Source of the DNA: Euryarchaeota archaeon UBA182
GTDB taxonomy: Archaea; Thermoplasmatota; Poseidoniia; Poseidoniales; Thalassarchaeaceae
Direction: 5' to 3'
DNA length: 9,671 nt
Assembly (NCBI GenBank): GCA_002495675.1
Contig: DAGH01000017.1
Span: 1-9,671 of the forward strand
The notes beneath the pieces are model-generated. The model worked only from the letters and a program-made list of their open reading frames with translations, had not been told where the DNA came from and made no database searches. Positions 7,881 to 9,671 of the stretch are shown here, piece by piece. Numbering within the stretch: position 1 is the first letter of the stretch; every line of letters starts with the position of its first letter. The position numbers were made by a program, and so were the translations under genes.

Positions 7881-7893
7881 GCAGGATTCCTGC
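7881..7893. repeat. 13-nt palindrome overlapping the tRNA-Ser 5' end
   Basis: GCAGGA and TCCTGC are exact reverse complements around one T. The right arm ends two bases into the mature tRNA. The adjoining leader heptamer GTGGCAG (7878-7884) nearly copies the acceptor strand GCGGCAG (7892-7898). Confidence 0.7.
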
Positions 7894-7978
7894 GGCAGTC
7901 GCATAGCCTGGCCATTGCGCTGGATTGCTAATCCAGTGGTGTCTCACCTCGGGAGTTCGAATCTCCCCTGCCGCGCCA
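7892..7978 (+). tRNA. tRNA-Ser (anticodon GCU), CCA encoded
   Basis: A full class II cloverleaf can be drawn. The 7-bp acceptor stem pairs GCGGCAG (7892-7898) with CTGCCGC (7968-7974), followed by discriminator G7975 and genomically encoded CCA (7976-7978). The D stem is GCA/TGC (7901-7903, 7916-7918, loop with GG). The anticodon stem CTGGA/TCCAG (7920-7924, 7932-7936) holds loop TTGCTAA with anticodon GCT at 7927-7929, reading AGC and AGU serine codons. The long variable arm GGTG-TCT-CACC (7938-7948) is the serine signature. The T arm GGGAG-TTCGAAT-CTCCC spans 7951-7967. No intron is present. It starts 46 nt after the gyrA stop on the same strand; no clear separate promoter was found, so it may be processed from the gyrA transcript. 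Confidence 0.97.
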
Positions 7979-8047
7979 ACCATTTCGAGGGCTTGGAGTC
8001 GCACTTCGAGCCTATCCCCATAGAACAGAAAGTGTCTTTCGCAGAGC

Positions 8048-8938
8048 ATGACTCGTGAACAACTGGAGATCGCAGTGGAGGCCATCCTGCTCAACCTCGG
8101 TGTTTCTGTTGGGGGATTGTTGTCACTCGTCCTAGCATGGCTTCTGTTTCGACACCTGAGACTCAGGCCGTCCAATGAGAGGTTCTGGGTGAACGACAAC
8201 GCGAGGAATGCCACTGCTGAGTTCGATGGCGACAAGGTCACCATACGCAACGTCAGAGACTTTGTGTGGAGGTCGACAAGGGACTATGACGAGCGTTGGA
8301 TAGACGTGACGATGAGTCTTGACAAAATGGCGAAAATATGGTTCGTGTTGGAGTACTTCGAGCCCAAAAAGAAGCAGATGGCTCATACCATTTTGAGCTT
8401 CGAGACCGATGAGGGCCAGCGGATCGCCTGCTCCATTGAGGTCAGGAGGGAGCGAGGAGAGAGGTACCACCCCATCAAGGGTCTCTTTCGGCAGTACGAG
8501 CTGATCTACGTCTGGGCGACGGAGAGGGACGTCATCGGGGTAAGGGCTAGATGCAGGAAGAAATCAGTCACTCACCTGTTCGAGGCCGTGGTGCTGGGAC
8601 CGGGAAACGAGAGGAGGATGCTTGAGTCGTACCTCCGAAGGTCAAACAAACTGAGCTCAGAACCAGAGTGGTACAACACCATTACCAATACCTGCACGAC
8701 CAACATAGTCGGTCATGTCAACGAGGTCTATCCAGGTAGGGTCCCTTGGGGAGTATCGATTCTACTGCCCGGCCTGAGTCCCAAGCTCCTGAGTCGTAAC
8801 AACCTCGTCAAAATGACCGGTACGCTGGATGAAACCCTTCGCGACAGCATCATCGATGAGAGGGCCAACAAATGGGATGGCGTAGTTGACTTCGGGGACT
8901 GGATCAGAGGCGAGGGTTCAACCGGTCCCCCCTCCTGA
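8048..8938 (+). CDS. Membrane-anchored DUF4105/Lnb_N-like protein, putative cysteine acyltransferase or hydrolase
   Basis: This 296-residue protein has one N-terminal hydrophobic helix (about residues 12-36) followed by a domain resembling DUF4105 (Lnb N-terminal periplasmic domain), recognised from motif order. The motifs are AHTILSFE (112-119, His113), CSIEVRRERGERY (128-140), GLFRQYELIYVWATERDVIGVR (within 145-166) and YNTITNTCTTNI (209-220, Cys216). The conserved His before Cys fits a circularly permuted papain-like (NlpC/P60-LRAT) active site. Bacteroides Lnb, which carries this domain, N-acylates lipoproteins, but many DUF4105 proteins are uncharacterised, so the substrate here is unknown. 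Arginines follow the membrane helix (RHLRLR) while the N-terminus is acidic; by the positive-inside rule the domain might face the cytoplasm, unlike the periplasmic bacterial members. The ATG at 8048 has no clear ribosome site. The tRNA lies 69 nt upstream and aroA starts 7 nt downstream, suggesting co-transcription with aroA. Confidence 0.78.
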   Translation: MTREQLEIAVEAILLNLGVSVGGLLSLVLAWLLFRHLRLRPSNERFWVNDNARNATAEFDGDKVTIRNVRDFVWRSTRDYDERWIDVTMSLDKMAKIWFVLEYFEPKKKQMAHTILSFETDEGQRIACSIEVRRERGERYHPIKGLFRQYELIYVWATERDVIGVRARCRKKSVTHLFEAVVLGPGNERRMLESYLRRSNKLSSEPEWYNTITNTCTTNIVGHVNEVYPGRVPWGVSILLPGLSPKLLSRNNLVKMTGTLDETLRDSIIDERANKWDGVVDFGDWIRGEGSTGPPS

Positions 8939-8945
8939 GGAGAAC

Positions 8946-9671
8946 GTGATCGAGATACCGCCGTGTAGGCTGTCAACAGGGAGGCAATGGGTCCTCCCTG
9001 CCTCAAAGAGCCATCTCATCAGGTGGATCGCCTTGGCGTCTCAAAGCCGGGGTGCCATGCGGATAAAACACCTTGGCGAACTCGGGGAGGACTCCATCCA
9101 CATGATTCGAGGGCTCGAGTCCCTCGGCGCTGAAATCCAGATCTCTGATGGCATGATTAGTGTCTCAGCAAAAAGTGGCACATTCCCCTGTGCTCCCGAG
9201 AAATGCATAGACATAGGCAACTCAGGAACGGGATGCAGGTTCATGCTAGCATTGGCATCATCCATGGGCTCCGTCTCAGAAATCACGGGGGATATTTCCC
9301 TTAGAAGCCGCCCATTCGAGGTTATCACAGGTGCATTGGCCGACTTGGGATGCAGCGTCTCCAGAACTGAGGGCGGCGGGTTAGTGGTATCTGGCCCCGC
9401 AGTGCCCGGCAAGGTGGCCCTGGACCTCTCCAAGGGCAGCCAACCGTTGTCTTCACTTCTGATCGCAGCGCCGTCCATGGGCGTAAATATAGAGGTCGAG
9501 ATTCAGGGCGAGCCAGTGAGTCAGAGATACTTGGAGCTAACCTACGCCATATGCAAGTTGACTGGATCTGAGAATGAGTTCTCAGGACACAACATCAGAA
9601 TCGCCCCCTGGGATGTGACCCTTCCAGAAGAAGTAACTGTGCCCTCTGAGAGTAGCCTCACCCCAGTGATA
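8946..9671 (+). CDS. aroA: EPSP synthase (3-phosphoshikimate 1-carboxyvinyltransferase), 3' partial
   Basis: AroA joins shikimate-3-phosphate and phosphoenolpyruvate to give EPSP, the sixth shikimate-pathway step and the target of glyphosate. The first 242 codons are present, with the frame open to the right edge. Motifs match the N-terminal half: PASKSHLIR (Lys21, Ser22, Arg26; E. coli Lys22, Ser23, Arg27), GNSGTGCR (91-98; family NAGT), GDISLRSRPF (115-124; family GDxxMRxRPI, Arg120) and KGSQPLSSLLIAAP (163-176; family SSQ substrate loop, here Gly-Ser-Gln). The start is GTG 8946, which places the catalytic lysine at the usual residue; the next in-frame ATG (9057) would remove that motif. 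GAGGAG (8937-8942) lies 3 nt before the GTG, a short spacing, and overlaps the stop region of the upstream gene. The NAGT alanine is Ser93, and the glycine corresponding to E. coli Gly96 (Gly94) is kept. Confidence 0.94.
   Translation, partial: MIEIPPCRLSTGRQWVLPASKSHLIRWIALASQSRGAMRIKHLGELGEDSIHMIRGLESLGAEIQISDGMISVSAKSGTFPCAPEKCIDIGNSGTGCRFMLALASSMGSVSEITGDISLRSRPFEVITGALADLGCSVSRTEGGGLVVSGPAVPGKVALDLSKGSQPLSSLLIAAPSMGVNIEVEIQGEPVSQRYLELTYAICKLTGSENEFSGHNIRIAPWDVTLPEEVTVPSESSLTPVI

Noticed and set aside
7878..7990. tRNA-associated integration site
   Set aside because: No integrase gene, and no second copy of the tRNA 3' end was seen in the window; the flanking genes are housekeeping or cellular.
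7861..8250. Minus-strand open frame across the tRNA gene
   Set aside because: It runs antisense through a complete tRNA and into the start of the DUF4105-like gene; no coding signature.
9041..9478. 145-codon open frame on the minus strand
   Set aside because: It lies opposite aroA codons that carry clear EPSP synthase motifs; its own translation shows no recognisable domain.
1..9671. CRISPR arrays, insertion sequences, phage or defence genes
   Set aside because: No regularly spaced repeats, transposase motifs or terminal inverted repeats were seen; the window is nearly filled by chromosomal genes.

Overview
The window looks like chromosomal DNA from a mesophilic euryarchaeon. The best guess is the marine Thermoplasmatota (Marine Group II/III, Poseidoniia-like), and this is an inference. 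The reasons are a bacterial-type gyrase operon of the kind some euryarchaea carry, PKD-domain surface proteins held by one C-terminal membrane helix, an archaeal-style promoter placed for a leaderless transcript, a mix of leaderless and Shine-Dalgarno starts, and many TTG and GTG starts. No marker such as rRNA is present, so the lineage is not proven. Most of the content is housekeeping genes, and nothing here looks like a defence island or mobile element.

Layout. Positions 1-2180 (+) hold two tightly packed genes for exported, C-terminally anchored surface proteins; the first is cut by the window start. Positions 2197-2994 (-) hold aroD, type I 3-dehydroquinate dehydratase, convergent with the surface genes across a 16-nt gap. 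A 188-nt divergent intergenic region (2995-3182) contains a candidate aroD promoter and a candidate gyrB promoter. It also holds a perfect 11-bp inverted repeat just ahead of gyrB. Positions 3183-7845 (+) are the gyrB-gyrA operon; the genes overlap by 11 nt, and gyrA starts at TTG behind a very strong Shine-Dalgarno sequence inside gyrB. A tRNA-Ser(GCU) gene with encoded CCA follows at 7892-7978. Next is a membrane-anchored protein with a DUF4105/Lnb_N-like domain (8048-8938). Seven nucleotides later, aroA (EPSP synthase) starts at GTG 8946 and runs off the window end.

How the parts fit together. GyrB and GyrA assemble into an A2B2 gyrase that introduces negative supercoils, and the operon is translationally coupled. 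AroD and AroA catalyse the third and sixth steps of the shikimate pathway but lie in separate, oppositely oriented units around gyrase. The DUF4105-like protein is the least expected gene: its relatives include bacterial enzymes that modify lipoproteins, and it keeps a plausible His/Cys catalytic pair. No stretch longer than about 190 nt lacks a gene.
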